Below the pieces are notes generated by a model. That model made no database searches. It saw only the letters and a list, made by a program, of their open reading frames with translations, and was not told the origin of the DNA. From NCBI GenBank assembly GCA_018064345.1, contig JAGHVK010000076.1, forward strand, positions 1 through 36,080: a DNA stretch of 36,080 nucleotides. Direction: 5' to 3'. This DNA comes from Candidatus Cacconaster merdequi (lineage in GTDB: Bacteria > Bacteroidota > Bacteroidia > Bacteroidales > UBA932). A program made the translations under genes and the position numbers. Every line of letters starts with the position of its first letter. Positions within the stretch are counted from its first letter, which is position 1. This document shows positions 7,523 to 15,463 of this stretch, piece after piece.

Positions 7523-7931
7523 GAAAATTCTTTCAATAAGCGGTGAACACGGTTTGTTCGCTTATGTTGCACAGGCCCGCAATGGTCTTATTGCTGAATC
7601 TTTGGAAACCAAGGTGCGCAAGGCATTCGGTCCGAGCGCAAAGGTCAGCTCGCTTGCAGATATTTCAATCTACACCACAACTGAGGAGAAGAGCCTTCAG
7701 GATGTTCTCACTGCAATGGCCGCGAAACTTGACGGCAAGGCCGCCATTTCTTCCAAGGCCGACCAGAAGGCCATAAAGGCATTCTTCGACGAAGTGATTC
7801 CTGACTACGATGCCGACCGCTTCTATTTCTCTCACATGAAGAAGGTTCTTGACTGGTACAACTGCCTGCAGCAGTTCGCTACCCTTGACTTCGTGGTTGA
7901 GGAGGAAGAGAATAAGGAAACTGAAGAATAG
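7503..7931 (+). CDS. DUF5606 domain protein
   Basis: This 142-aa protein begins EKTDLKKILSISGEHGLFAYVAQARNG, matching the start of the Bacteroidota DUF5606 family usually found right after coaE. A small beta-rich N-terminal domain (residues 1-60) is followed by a helical part with a conserved aromatic patch (FYFSHMKKVLDWYNCL, about 108-122). The tail is very acidic. The function is unknown. Its start overlaps coaE by 20 bases and its stop lies 10 bases before rimO. Confidence 0.85.
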   Translation: MEKTDLKKILSISGEHGLFAYVAQARNGLIAESLETKVRKAFGPSAKVSSLADISIYTTTEEKSLQDVLTAMAAKLDGKAAISSKADQKAIKAFFDEVIPDYDADRFYFSHMKKVLDWYNCLQQFATLDFVVEEEENKETEE

Positions 7932-7941
7932 CATCTTCCGT

Positions 7942-9219
7942 ATGAAAAAGGTCCAGCTCGTAACGATGGGCTGCCCGAAGAACCGTGTGGACTCCGAGCA
8001 TCTCCTGAAACGTCTGCAGAGAGAAGGGTATGAGATCTCTCCGGAAGGGGAGGATCTGGCCGTTGCCGGAGTGGATGAGGTGATAATCAATACCTGCGGT
8101 TTCATAAATGATGCGAAGGAAGAATCGATTTCGGCGATTCTTGAGGCCGTTGAGGCGAAGAAGCAGGGGTATATCCGTTCCATAAGAGTATTCGGATGTC
8201 TTTCGCAGCGATATAGGAAGGAACTGATGGAAGAGATACCGGAGGTTGATACTTTCGAAGGTGTCCTTACCTTTGACAACCTTGACCGTGTGCTTACAAC
8301 TCCGAAACATTATGCCTACCTCAAGATTTCGGAAGGGTGTGACAGGCGTTGCGCATACTGCGCCATTCCCCACATCCGTGGAAGGCACATATCGGTTCCG
8401 ATGGAGAGTGTCATCGCCGAGGCGAGGCTGCTTGCCGCTCAGGGAGTGAAGGAACTTATAGTAATAGCGCAGGACACAACCTATTACGGCCTTGACCTCT
8501 ATGGACGGCGTGCCCTCGGAGACCTTCTTGGCAAGCTCTCGCTCATTGACGGGATAGAGTGGATAAGGATACATTACAGCTATCCTGACGGGTTCCCTGA
8601 GGATGTCCTGGATGTGATGGCTTCCAATCCTAAGATTTGCAAGTATATTGACATTCCTCTCCAGCATTCGGCCACGGCAGTGCTTGAAAAGATGCGCCGC
8701 TCTGTGAACGGCCCCGAAACCAGAGCTCTTGTCGAGAAAATCCGTGACAAAGTTCCCGGTGTGGTGCTGCGTACGACAATGATGGTCGGACATCCAGGCG
8801 AAGGAGAAGAGGAATTCCAGGACCTTCTTCAGTTTGTCCGCGATTATCGCTTCGAAAGGCTCGGCGCTTTCACTTACTCCGAAGAGGACGGTACATACGG
8901 AGCCTTGCATTACAGGGACGATATCCCGCAGGAAGTCAAGCAGGAACGATACGATATCCTGATGGAGCTTCAGAGCGGAATATCTGCACAGTATAATGCA
9001 AAGCGTGTCGGAAGCTGCGAAAGAGTGCTTGTGGACTCCTATTCCGACGGTGTGCTTGTGGCGCGTTCGCAGAAAGAGTCTCCGGATGTGGACGGTGAAA
9101 TCCTCATAGGTGGGGAGAGCCTTGGACAAGGTTTTGTTCCCGCCGGACTGGTCGGGAATTTCACGAACGTACGGATACAGGGCTCGAATGAATATGACCT
9201 GATTGCTGAACTTATATGA
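7942..9219 (+). CDS. rimO: Ribosomal protein S12 methylthiotransferase RimO
   Basis: With the ATG at 7942 the protein is 425 aa. It adds a methylthio group to the conserved Asp of ribosomal protein S12 using two 4Fe-4S clusters and S-adenosylmethionine. The N-terminal UPF0004 domain has the three auxiliary-cluster cysteines C11 (MGCPKN), C52 (NTCGF) and C86 (FGCLSQR). The radical SAM motif C133-x3-C137-x2-C140 (EGCDRRCAYC) is intact and followed by AIPHIRGRH, a RimO-type sequence. The last 65 residues form a TRAM domain. The in-frame sequence upstream of 7942 overlaps the DUF5606 gene and lacks similarity to the family. Confidence 0.95.
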   Translation: MKKVQLVTMGCPKNRVDSEHLLKRLQREGYEISPEGEDLAVAGVDEVIINTCGFINDAKEESISAILEAVEAKKQGYIRSIRVFGCLSQRYRKELMEEIPEVDTFEGVLTFDNLDRVLTTPKHYAYLKISEGCDRRCAYCAIPHIRGRHISVPMESVIAEARLLAAQGVKELIVIAQDTTYYGLDLYGRRALGDLLGKLSLIDGIEWIRIHYSYPDGFPEDVLDVMASNPKICKYIDIPLQHSATAVLEKMRRSVNGPETRALVEKIRDKVPGVVLRTTMMVGHPGEGEEEFQDLLQFVRDYRFERLGAFTYSEEDGTYGALHYRDDIPQEVKQERYDILMELQSGISAQYNAKRVGSCERVLVDSYSDGVLVARSQKESPDVDGEILIGGESLGQGFVPAGLVGNFTNVRIQGSNEYDLIAELI

Positions 9220-9237
9220 CAATTATTTATTACTGAT

Positions 9238-9984
9238 ATGGGACTTTTGGAAGGAAAAGTTGCACTCATTACAGGAGCTGCACGTGGAATAGGCAAGCAG
9301 ATTGCCTTGAAATTCGCCTCGGAAGGGGCTGATATCGCTTTTACCGACCTTGCGATAGACGATATCGCGGCCGGAACGAAAAAGGAACTGGAAGCACTTG
9401 GTGCCAAGGTTCTTGCCATAGCATCAAATGCAGCTGATTTCACCCAGGCCCACGAGGTGGTGGAACAGGTTGTCTCCGGACTTGGAAAGATTGATGTGCT
9501 TGTGAACAATGCTGGAATCACAAAGGACGGACTTATGCTCAGGATGAGTGAGCAGCAGTGGGATGCAGTCCTTGCTGTGAACTTGAAGAGTGCCTTCAAT
9601 TTCATCCACGCTGTCAGTCCTGTGATGCTCCGTCAGAGAGGAGGTTCGATAATAAACATAAGCTCGGTGGTGGGCGTTCACGGAAATGCCGGACAATGCA
9701 ACTATTCTGCATCAAAGGCGGGTATGATCGGACTCGCCAAATCCATAGCACAGGAGCTGGGTTCGCGCGGAGTGCGCGCTAATGCTGTCGCTCCGGGATT
9801 CATCCTCACCGATATGACAAAGCAGCTTCCTGAAGAGACTCTCAAGCAGTGGGAGTCTAAGATTCCTCTCCGCCGCGGCGGTACTCCGGAGGAAGTCGCA
9901 AAGGTGTGCTGCTTCCTTGCTTCCGACCTCTCTTCTTATGTTACAGGACAGGTTATCCAGATAGATGGTGGAATGGGAATGTAG
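9238..9984 (+). CDS. fabG: 3-oxoacyl-[acyl-carrier-protein] reductase FabG
   Basis: This 248-aa short-chain dehydrogenase reduces 3-oxoacyl-ACP with NADPH in fatty-acid elongation. The cofactor motif TGAARGIG is at 12-19, NNAG near 91-94, and the catalytic triad at S143, Y156 and K160 (NYSASK). The C terminus GQVIQIDGGMGM is the standard FabG ending. The length equals that of typical FabG. The start lies 18 bases after the rimO stop, so it is likely cotranscribed. Confidence 0.93.
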   Translation: MGLLEGKVALITGAARGIGKQIALKFASEGADIAFTDLAIDDIAAGTKKELEALGAKVLAIASNAADFTQAHEVVEQVVSGLGKIDVLVNNAGITKDGLMLRMSEQQWDAVLAVNLKSAFNFIHAVSPVMLRQRGGSIINISSVVGVHGNAGQCNYSASKAGMIGLAKSIAQELGSRGVRANAVAPGFILTDMTKQLPEETLKQWESKIPLRRGGTPEEVAKVCCFLASDLSSYVTGQVIQIDGGMGM

Positions 9985-10001
9985 TTGAAATCTTTGCCGC
10001 T

Positions 10002-11645
10002 ATGAGTACATTAAGGTATCTATTCGCAGCCGTTGCTGCTTTGTGCCTGACTTTCGGGACTCAGGCTCTTGCCGATGATTTTCACGTCAGTGGAACGGTC
10101 CTGTATGATGATGGCGCACCTGCTGCAGGAGTCGCAGTAAGTGATGGGTTCAGAGTTGCTGTTACCGACAGCGAAGGACATTATTCAATGGCTGTCTGCC
10201 CTGATTCCAGATACATATTTGTTTCCTGCCCTGCTGATGCCGTCATTTCGAAGAATGAGTCCGGCATTCCTGATTTCTACAGAGATTACACAGCTTCGCA
10301 GTCGGTGTATGACTTTACCTTGAAGCGCTGTGCCAAGGAGAAAGTCTTCTCTCTCTTTGCAATGGCCGATCCGCAGGCTCACGGAATGAAAGTCGATGGA
10401 CAGGACGTTCTGCAGACTGTGAGGTTCAGGACTGAATCCGTTCCGGCCGTAAACAGGAGGATTGCCGGAAGCACCGTCCCTTGCTATGGAGTGATGCTCG
10501 GTGACATAGTATATTCCGAAGATGAAAGGAATTCCACAGTGGATATGCCTTATATGCGTGAATCGGTGAAGATGATTGGAATGCCTGTCTTCCAGGTTAT
10601 GGGAAATCACGACTATACCTATTGCTTCACTGATTGCCCTCTGAAGGAAGATGATGCCCACAGTACAATCAACTTGCAGGCACAGAGTGCTTTTGCGGAG
10701 AATTTCGGCCCTATCGACTTCTCTTTCAACAGAGGTGACGCGCATATCGTGTGTATGAAGGACATTATCTTTGAGGACCCTTCCGATGCCACTCATTATC
10801 ACGGAGGTTTCACAACGAGCCAGTATATGTGGCTCAAGGCCGACCTTGCCGCTGTGCCTGTCGAAAAGATGGTGATTCTCTGCGTCCACATCCCATTGAC
10901 TGATTTCTGCACTAAAGAGAATACATACGGACCTCAGGTTGTGGAACTGCTCAAGCAGTATCCAAACGTACATATTCTTTCAGGACATATGCACTATATG
11001 AAGAACATTACTGAGAAGGAATCTCCAGTCGGCATATATGAACACATACACGCTGCCCTTTGCGGCCAGTGGTGGTGGTCCAACCTCAATGGCGACGGCT
11101 CTCCTAACGGATACAGCGTATATACCTTTTCCGGCAACAGGCTGAGCGATTCGTACTATGTAGGTGTGAACGAGGGAATGGATGACCGCTCATACCAGAT
11201 GCGTCTCTACAGAGGAAATGAACTCACTGGAGGGGATTTTGAGAAATTCAGTTGGAATGTAGCTGACAATACATTGATAGCCAATGTTTTCAATGCGGAT
11301 GCCAATTGGGTGTTGAATGTCTATGAAGATGGCGTCCTTTCTGGAACTATGGCACGTGTTCCGTTCAGCAATGTGAGAGTCCCATATGTCGAAGGACAGG
11401 TTACGCTTGCTCCTGAAGGAAGCTCAAAGGATTGGTGGACAATCGGCTACCACACCGGAGTCCTGGGTTGGAGCCACGTGATGGGCGGAAGGTATCAGTG
11501 CAACGGTTTCCATCTTTACGAATATGAGTTGAAGAATCCGTTAGCCTCCGTCAAGGTTGAAGCAATCGATCCGTTCGGCAACCGTTACGAGTGCAGCTGC
11601 ATAAGTTCCGGCACCGACTATCCTGACTGGATCCGCAAGCCGTAG
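10002..11645 (+). CDS. Secreted calcineurin-like phosphoesterase with N- and C-terminal accessory domains
   Basis: With the ATG at 10002 the protein is 547 aa and opens with a signal peptide (cleavage near QALA-DD, residue 24). Residues 27-110 look like a carboxypeptidase-regulatory/MetallophosN beta-sandwich (FHVSGTVLYDDGAPAAGVAV, then TDSEGHYSM). Residues 113-340 are the phosphoesterase: D123 in MADPQ, GD168, GN202-H203-D204, CVH296 and SGH329-x-H331. The first motif is DPQ rather than the more usual DxH/DxQ form, still offering a metal ligand. Residues 360-547 match the MetallophosC-type domain. Substrate unknown. It starts 17 bases after fabG. Its architecture differs from the phosphoesterase at 241-2139, so the two are not recent duplicates. 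Confidence 0.85.
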   Translation: MSTLRYLFAAVAALCLTFGTQALADDFHVSGTVLYDDGAPAAGVAVSDGFRVAVTDSEGHYSMAVCPDSRYIFVSCPADAVISKNESGIPDFYRDYTASQSVYDFTLKRCAKEKVFSLFAMADPQAHGMKVDGQDVLQTVRFRTESVPAVNRRIAGSTVPCYGVMLGDIVYSEDERNSTVDMPYMRESVKMIGMPVFQVMGNHDYTYCFTDCPLKEDDAHSTINLQAQSAFAENFGPIDFSFNRGDAHIVCMKDIIFEDPSDATHYHGGFTTSQYMWLKADLAAVPVEKMVILCVHIPLTDFCTKENTYGPQVVELLKQYPNVHILSGHMHYMKNITEKESPVGIYEHIHAALCGQWWWSNLNGDGSPNGYSVYTFSGNRLSDSYYVGVNEGMDDRSYQMRLYRGNELTGGDFEKFSWNVADNTLIANVFNADANWVLNVYEDGVLSGTMARVPFSNVRVPYVEGQVTLAPEGSSKDWWTIGYHTGVLGWSHVMGGRYQCNGFHLYEYELKNPLASVKVEAIDPFGNRYECSCISSGTDYPDWIRKP

Positions 11646-11650
11646 AATAA

Positions 11651-11687
11651 GAACCATTTCAAAACAGGTTCAGAACTTGTTTTGAAA
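11651..11687 (+). repeat. Intergenic element plus inverted partner between the phosphoesterase and glnS
   Basis: GAACC, ATTTCAAAACA, GGTTC (11651-11671) is a full copy of the element. It is followed after one base by a reversed half copy (11673-11687). TTTCAAAACAGGTTC and GAACTTGTTTTGAAA can pair along 15 bases with one G-U. It lies after the upstream stop and just before the glnS promoter, so it may act as a 3' end for the upstream transcript, though no T-run follows. Confidence 0.7.
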
Positions 11688-11691
11688 ACAT

Positions 11692-11699
11692 TATATTTG
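11692..11699 (+). promoter_or_regulatory. Promoter (-7 box) of glnS
   Basis: TATATTTG followed by CA fits the -7 consensus strongly. No TTG lies at the expected -33 distance; that region falls in the GGTTC arm of the intergenic element. Transcription would start near 11706, 13 bases before the ATG. Confidence 0.6.
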
Positions 11700-11718
11700 C
11701 ACTACAAAAGCATTCAAT

Positions 11719-13371
11719 ATGGAAGAAGAGAAAAAAGCCAACTTTTTGGAAGAGATAATCGAAGCTGACCTTGCTTCAGGTAAGTGTGAATCCGTTCTGA
11801 CGAGGTTCCCTCCTGAGCCTAACGGATATCTGCATCTGGGACACGCAAAGAGCCTGTGCCTGAATTTCGGCCTTGCCCAGAAATACGGCGGAAAGACAAA
11901 CCTCCGTTATGATGACACCAACCCTACGAAGGAGGATACCGAGTATGTCGATGCCATCAAGGAAGATATCAAATGGTTGGGATTCAAGTGGGAAAAGGAG
12001 CTGTACGCTTCGGACTATTTCGATCAGCTGTACGAATGGGCTGAGGAAATGATAAAGAACGGTCTCGCCTATGTTGATGACCAGACTCAGGAAGAGATGC
12101 GTGCGAACCGCGGTACAGTCGAGACTCCGGGTACGAACAGCCCTTGGCGTGACCGTTCAGTGGAAGAGAATCTGAAACTCTTTCGCGAGATGCGCGACGG
12201 CAAATATGCCGATGGCGAGAAAGTCCTTCGTGCAAAGATAGATATGGCACATCCGAATATGATGTTCCGTGATCCTATCCTTTACCGCATCAAGCACGCC
12301 CATCACCATCGTACTGGTGACAAATGGTGTATCTACCCTATGTATGACTACACACACGGACAGTGTGACAGCATCGAGCATATAACCCATTCTATCTGTA
12401 CACTCGAGTTTGACGTGCACCGTCCTCTTTATGACTGGTTCATTAAGACTCTCGGAATCTTCCCTTCCCATCAGTACGAATTTGCACGCCTTAACCTCAC
12501 ATATACCCTTATGAGCAAGCGCAAGCTGCTCGAACTTGTCCAGAAGGGGCTTGTGGCCGGTTGGGATGACCCTCGAATGCCTACCTTGTGCGGAGTCCGC
12601 CGTCGCGGCTATACTCCTGAGGCATTGAAGATGTTCTGCGAGAAGATTGGTGTCAGCAAGCGTGACCAGCTGATGGATATCGGGTTGCTCGAATGGTGTG
12701 TACGTCAGGATCTCAACGAGCGCAGCAACCGCTATATGGTAGTCAGCGACGATCCTGTGAAAGTTACCCTCACAAATTGGGAGGAAGGTCGTGTCGAGTG
12801 GTTTGACGCCCCTCTGAATCCTGCCGATCCTGAAGGTGCAAAGCGCAAGGTGCCTTTCACCGGGGAACTTCTGATTGATCGTGCCGACTTTATGGAAGAT
12901 GCTCCGAAGAAGTATTTCCGCCTCCGTCCTGATGGGGAAGTGCGCCTGAAGTATACCTATATTATCAAGTGCAACGAGGTTGTCAAGGATGATTCAGGCA
13001 AGGTGGTTGAACTCAGGTGTACCTATGACCCGATGACTCATCCGCAGTCAGGCCAGTGGCGCTCCGTCAAAGGGACCATCCACTGGGTGAGCACCGCCTT
13101 TGCAAAGGAGATCGAGTGCCGCATGTATGACAAACTCTTCACAGAGGCTGATATGGGCGGTATCCCTGAGGATCGCGACTACAAGGAATACCTCAATCCT
13201 GAAAGCCTCATAGTTGTGAAAGGTTACGCTGAACCGGCTCTTCTTGAAGATGAAAGTAATCTTGCCGTGCAGTTCGAAAGGGTTGGCTACTTCCGCAAGG
13301 ATCCTGATTCAACTGCGGAAAAACTTGTTATGAACAAGACGGTGAGCCTCAAGGACAGCTTCAAGCTGTAA
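11719..13371 (+). CDS. glnS: Glutaminyl-tRNA synthetase
   Basis: This 550-aa class I synthetase charges tRNA-Gln with glutamine. The N terminus is the standard short extension, then PPEPNGYLHLGHAKS at 31-45 with the HIGH-like HLGH at 39-42. The KMSKS equivalent is MSKRK at 265-269. The tRNA-Gln-discriminating catalytic core (TNLRYDDTNP, then VDAIKEDIKWLGF) and the two C-terminal beta-barrels are present, and the length matches E. coli GlnRS. Its presence implies direct charging of tRNA-Gln. It is transcribed alone from its own promoter to a strong terminator. Confidence 0.97.
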   Translation: MEEEKKANFLEEIIEADLASGKCESVLTRFPPEPNGYLHLGHAKSLCLNFGLAQKYGGKTNLRYDDTNPTKEDTEYVDAIKEDIKWLGFKWEKELYASDYFDQLYEWAEEMIKNGLAYVDDQTQEEMRANRGTVETPGTNSPWRDRSVEENLKLFREMRDGKYADGEKVLRAKIDMAHPNMMFRDPILYRIKHAHHHRTGDKWCIYPMYDYTHGQCDSIEHITHSICTLEFDVHRPLYDWFIKTLGIFPSHQYEFARLNLTYTLMSKRKLLELVQKGLVAGWDDPRMPTLCGVRRRGYTPEALKMFCEKIGVSKRDQLMDIGLLEWCVRQDLNERSNRYMVVSDDPVKVTLTNWEEGRVEWFDAPLNPADPEGAKRKVPFTGELLIDRADFMEDAPKKYFRLRPDGEVRLKYTYIIKCNEVVKDDSGKVVELRCTYDPMTHPQSGQWRSVKGTIHWVSTAFAKEIECRMYDKLFTEADMGGIPEDRDYKEYLNPESLIVVKGYAEPALLEDESNLAVQFERVGYFRKDPDSTAEKLVMNKTVSLKDSFKL

Positions 13372-13392
13372 TTGGATTGTTCCAAAGGAAAT

Positions 13393-13438
13393 GAGGGTGG
13401 CTCAAAGTCCAGATAAATGGACTTTTGAGGCCATCCTC
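13393..13438 (+). terminator. Terminator of glnS
   Basis: Arms 13393-13411 and 13418-13438 pair over about 19 bases (GAGGGTGGC with GCCATCCTC, CAAAGTCCA with TGGACTTTTG) around a GATAAA loop. A T-rich stretch follows (TTTCGTTTTG). The rest of 13372-13539 holds no recognisable feature. Confidence 0.85.
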
Positions 13439-13539
13439 TTTCGTTTTGTGTAGTGTGATTTGTTCTGATTATTTTGATTACAGATTATCCCGAAATCGAA
13501 GCGAATGCAATATAGTTGTTGGTGACAATGAATTACTCT

Positions 13540-13839
13540 CTACTTGAACTTGGATGCAATATCCATCCTCTCGTGCAAGATTCTTACAATCTCAATGTCA
13601 CCATTTTCATCCAGCCGATAGAATACCAAATGCATGTGGCAACTTCTGCGATAGAGGCCGGGGTGAATTTCAACATATTCTTTATCAAGATGGCAAGGCC
13701 TTTTTGCGATTGCAGTAAAAGTCTTCACAAGTGATGAATAGTACTCGTCGGCTTTCTCCTCCGACCAGGTCTTGAGAGTGTAGACCCAGATCGCATCCAA
13801 ATCCTGAACGGCCTTCTTAGTGAGGTGGTATTTAGCCAT
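13540..13839 (-). CDS. parE: RelE/ParE-family toxin
   Basis: This 99-aa protein fits ParE toxins: an N-terminal strand and helix (KYHLTKKAVQDLDAIWVYTLKTW), a second helix (KADEYYSSLVKTFTAIAKRP), and strands with the usual basic/aromatic residues (GLYRRSCHMHLVFYR, IEIVRILHERMD). The final ILHxRMD is a ParE/RelE hallmark. ParE toxins typically poison DNA gyrase, while RelE types cleave mRNA; motif reading favours ParE. The gene overlaps the antitoxin gene by 8 bases. Confidence 0.9.
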   Translation of the reverse strand: MAKYHLTKKAVQDLDAIWVYTLKTWSEEKADEYYSSLVKTFTAIAKRPCHLDKEYVEIHPGLYRRSCHMHLVFYRLDENGDIEIVRILHERMDIASKFK

Positions 13840-14077
13840 TGTGGTGTGAAGCTTTGATATCTTTGAGATGCTTCACGGGATCAAAATCCTCGTACCGACC
13901 ACTTTCTTCGCCCTCGCGGATTGCTGCAGAAAGTTCAAGGACTCTTTTTTCATTCTCTTCAAGCATCCGAAGACCCGCACGAATAACCTCGCTTGCGTTA
14001 TTGTAGCGGCCGGTCTCAATGGTTGTGGCAATAAAGTTCTCAAAATAAGAGCCAAGTGCAACTGATGTAGTTTTCAT
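13832..14077 (-). CDS. parD: ParD-family antitoxin
   Basis: This 81-aa protein has the ParD layout. A ribbon-helix-helix DNA-binding part comes first (TTSVALGSYFENFIATTIETGRYNNASEVIRAGLRML, residues 3-40); GRYNNASEVIRAGLR is the signature. A flexible acidic tail (about 45-81) would wrap the toxin. It lies upstream of the toxin and overlaps it by 8 bases. A palindrome in its promoter is the expected autoregulatory operator. Confidence 0.92.
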   Translation of the reverse strand: MKTTSVALGSYFENFIATTIETGRYNNASEVIRAGLRMLEENEKRVLELSAAIREGEESGRYEDFDPVKHLKDIKASHHNG

Positions 14078-14093
14078 AAATTTACTGTTTGCA

Positions 14094-14124
14094 CAAAGTT
14101 ACCAATATTTGGTAATATTGCAAA
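14094..14124 (-). promoter_or_regulatory. parDE promoter with internal operator palindrome
   Basis: On the minus strand a -33 TTTG (14124-14121) and a -7 TAACTTTG (14101-14094) are separated by exactly 19 bases. The spacer holds a palindrome at 14099-14115 with perfect 7-base arms, TTACCAA and TTGGTAA, around three bases. It overlaps the first bases of the -7 box. A ribbon-helix-helix antitoxin bound there would block polymerase. Confidence 0.82.
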
Positions 14125-14129
14125 ACAAT

Positions 14130-14341
14130 AAAAGAATTAGTTCCATCTGACCACTCTGACGAAAAAAGACCTGATTGAGTATCGCGGTTATGCAAAGACC
14201 GGTAGCTATTACGTGAAGTAGGACATATTTCGTATATTTGCGCCACAAGACAGTGCTATGCGTGGTCAAGCGTTGAAAAGACCAGCATATTCGATATCCT
14301 ATTTGGTTGAGCGTGATAGAGATGCTCAAGGTAAGAATTAA
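14130..14341 (+). other. Intergenic stretch with possible gene remnant and a 27-codon frame
   Basis: Between parDE and the tRNA terminator there is no normal gene. From 14141 to a TAG at 14219-14221, one plus-strand frame without a start reads FHLTTLTKKDLIEYRGYAKTG and continues to SYYVK. It looks protein-like and may be the tail of a lost gene. A TATATTTG box at 14233-14240 precedes a 27-codon frame (ATG 14258, TAA 14339-14341; MRGQALKRPAYS... DAQGKN). I recognise neither. Both may be chance. Confidence 0.25.
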
Positions 14342-14343
14342 AA

Positions 14344-14374
14344 ATAGCCTGTAAATTGTTCATTTACAGGCTAT
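14344..14374 (-). terminator. Terminator of tRNA-Arg(TCT)
   Basis: A perfect 13-bp stem (14344-14356 with 14362-14374, ATAGCCTGTAAAT and complement) closes a five-base loop. On the minus strand it is followed by TTTT. It begins five bases past the tRNA 3' end. Confidence 0.9.
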
Positions 14375-14378
14375 TCGG

Positions 14379-14452
14379 TGATTCGGAAGGGACTCGAACC
14401 CTTAACCGTCAGATTAGAAATCTGATGCTCTATCCAGTTGAGCTACCGAACC
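14379..14452 (-). tRNA. tRNA-Arg, anticodon TCT
   Basis: A full 74-base cloverleaf reads on the minus strand. The acceptor stem is GGTTCGG with CCGAATC (one G-U), the D arm GCTC/GAGC, the anticodon stem TCAGA/TCTGA around TTTCTAA (anticodon TCT), and the T arm AAGGG/CCCTT with loop TTCGAGT. The discriminator is A and CCA is not encoded. It reads AGA/AGG codons. Confidence 0.96.
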
Positions 14453-14477
14453 GTCACCATCATTATCGACGGGGTTG

Positions 14478-14508
14478 CAAATTTATGACTTTTTTTGTTT
14501 TGCTGCAA
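14478..14508 (-). promoter_or_regulatory. Promoter of tRNA-Arg(TCT), overlapping the end of the DUF368 gene
   Basis: On the minus strand the -7 box TAAATTTG (14485-14478) includes the TAA stop of the DUF368 gene. A -33 TTG (14508-14506) lies inside that gene's lysine-rich tail, 20 bases upstream. The tRNA begins 25 bases past the box. Confidence 0.65.
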
Positions 14509-15373
14509 CTTTATTTCCCAATATCTCTATGCCGAGTACGACAGCGATACCGATCAGACACCATATTGCTGCCGAACCTATCATAAGGTCAGGCTGCTCG
14601 GGAAAGCCTTGCGACTTAAGTATCGCCTCTTCGTTGGACCACGGCCATACCTTGATGAGGGAACCGAGTACGAAGCCAAGGAGAATCAGCATTGTCTGCT
14701 TTTCGTAACGGCCTAGAAGCCAGTGAAGGAACTTTGAAAAAGCGAGTATTCCTACCACGCATCCTATTCCGAACACTGCAAGTACTGGTATATCAAGGTC
14801 TGCGACAGCATTCATCACATAGTCGTATTTGCTGAGTATCACTAAGATGAAGCTTCCTGATATGCCCGGAAGAATCATTGTGCAGATGGCTATTGCTCCG
14901 CAGATGAAGAGGAACCAGTAACCGTCTGGAGTCTCGGTAGGGGAGAGCGTGCATACAACAATTCCGAGAGCGATTCCGATTATGGTGAAAACCACCTCCC
15001 TGGCGCCCCATCCCTTTATTCCTTTGAACATAATTATGGAGGAAGCTATTATAAGGCCGAAGAAGAATGCCCAGGTCTGTATGGGATAGTTGGCAAGAGT
15101 GTATGTCATAAGTTTGGCGAGGGTGAAAACGCTGAGTATCACGCCTATGGCAAGAGCCAACAGAAATTCTCCGTGTATGCTCTTCCAGAATTTGCGCCAC
15201 TCTCCGTGAAAGAATGCATTCCAGGTATCTTTCACCATCAGGCTGTTGAGGGCTTCGATAATCTCTTCATAAATGCCGGTTATCAATGCAACCGTGCCGC
15301 CAGATACTCCCGGCACAACGTTGGCCGCTCCCATAAAGAAGCCTTTGAGTGCTATGATTATGTTCTTTACCAT
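14483..15373 (-). CDS. DUF368 polyprenyl-phosphate transporter (PopT-like)
   Basis: This 296-aa protein is almost wholly hydrophobic, with about eight to ten membrane segments. It begins with the DUF368 signature KGFFMGAANVVPGVSGGTVAL (residues about 10-30) and repeats a related motif later (CTMILPGISGSFILVILSKY, about 161-180), an internal duplication seen in this family. Two DUF368 members were shown to carry undecaprenyl phosphate back across the inner membrane, recycling the lipid carrier for wall and O-antigen synthesis; assignment to this protein is by family. The tail is basic (KVAAKQKKS). The gene starts 90 bases past the ppdK stop, beyond a terminator. I see no clear promoter of its own. 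Confidence 0.88.
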   Translation of the reverse strand: MVKNIIIALKGFFMGAANVVPGVSGGTVALITGIYEEIIEALNSLMVKDTWNAFFHGEWRKFWKSIHGEFLLALAIGVILSVFTLAKLMTYTLANYPIQTWAFFFGLIIASSIIMFKGIKGWGAREVVFTIIGIALGIVVCTLSPTETPDGYWFLFICGAIAICTMILPGISGSFILVILSKYDYVMNAVADLDIPVLAVFGIGCVVGILAFSKFLHWLLGRYEKQTMLILLGFVLGSLIKVWPWSNEEAILKSQGFPEQPDLMIGSAAIWCLIGIAVVLGIEILGNKVAAKQKKS

Positions 15374-15404
15374 ATCTATTGTCAGTGTGGATTTTGTTTC
15401 AAAA

Positions 15405-15446
15405 AACAGGCGGCAAAGACTGTTTGGAGTCGCATTGCCGCCTGTT
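15405..15446 (-). terminator. Terminator of ppdK
   Basis: AACAGGCGGCAA (15405-15416) pairs with TTGCCGCCTGTT (15435-15446) around an 18-base loop. On the minus strand a run of six Ts includes and follows the end of the stem. It lies 17 bases past the ppdK stop. Confidence 0.88.
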
Positions 15447-15463
15447 CAACAGTTAATTATAGC

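Noticed and set aside
7879-9222. Long open frame (about 447 codons) antisense to rimO
   Set aside because: rimO is certain from its cysteine motifs; the antisense translation shows no family motif. Similar long frames antisense to the phosphatase fusion, the phosphoesterases and glnS were rejected for the same reason.
9906-10001. In-frame upstream extension of the second phosphoesterase
   Set aside because: It overlaps the end of fabG and would bury the clear signal peptide that starts at 10002.
15398-15410. TTTCAAAAAACAGG as another copy of the intergenic element
   Set aside because: It has an inserted base, lacks both arms, and is explained by the T-run and stem of the ppdK terminator.
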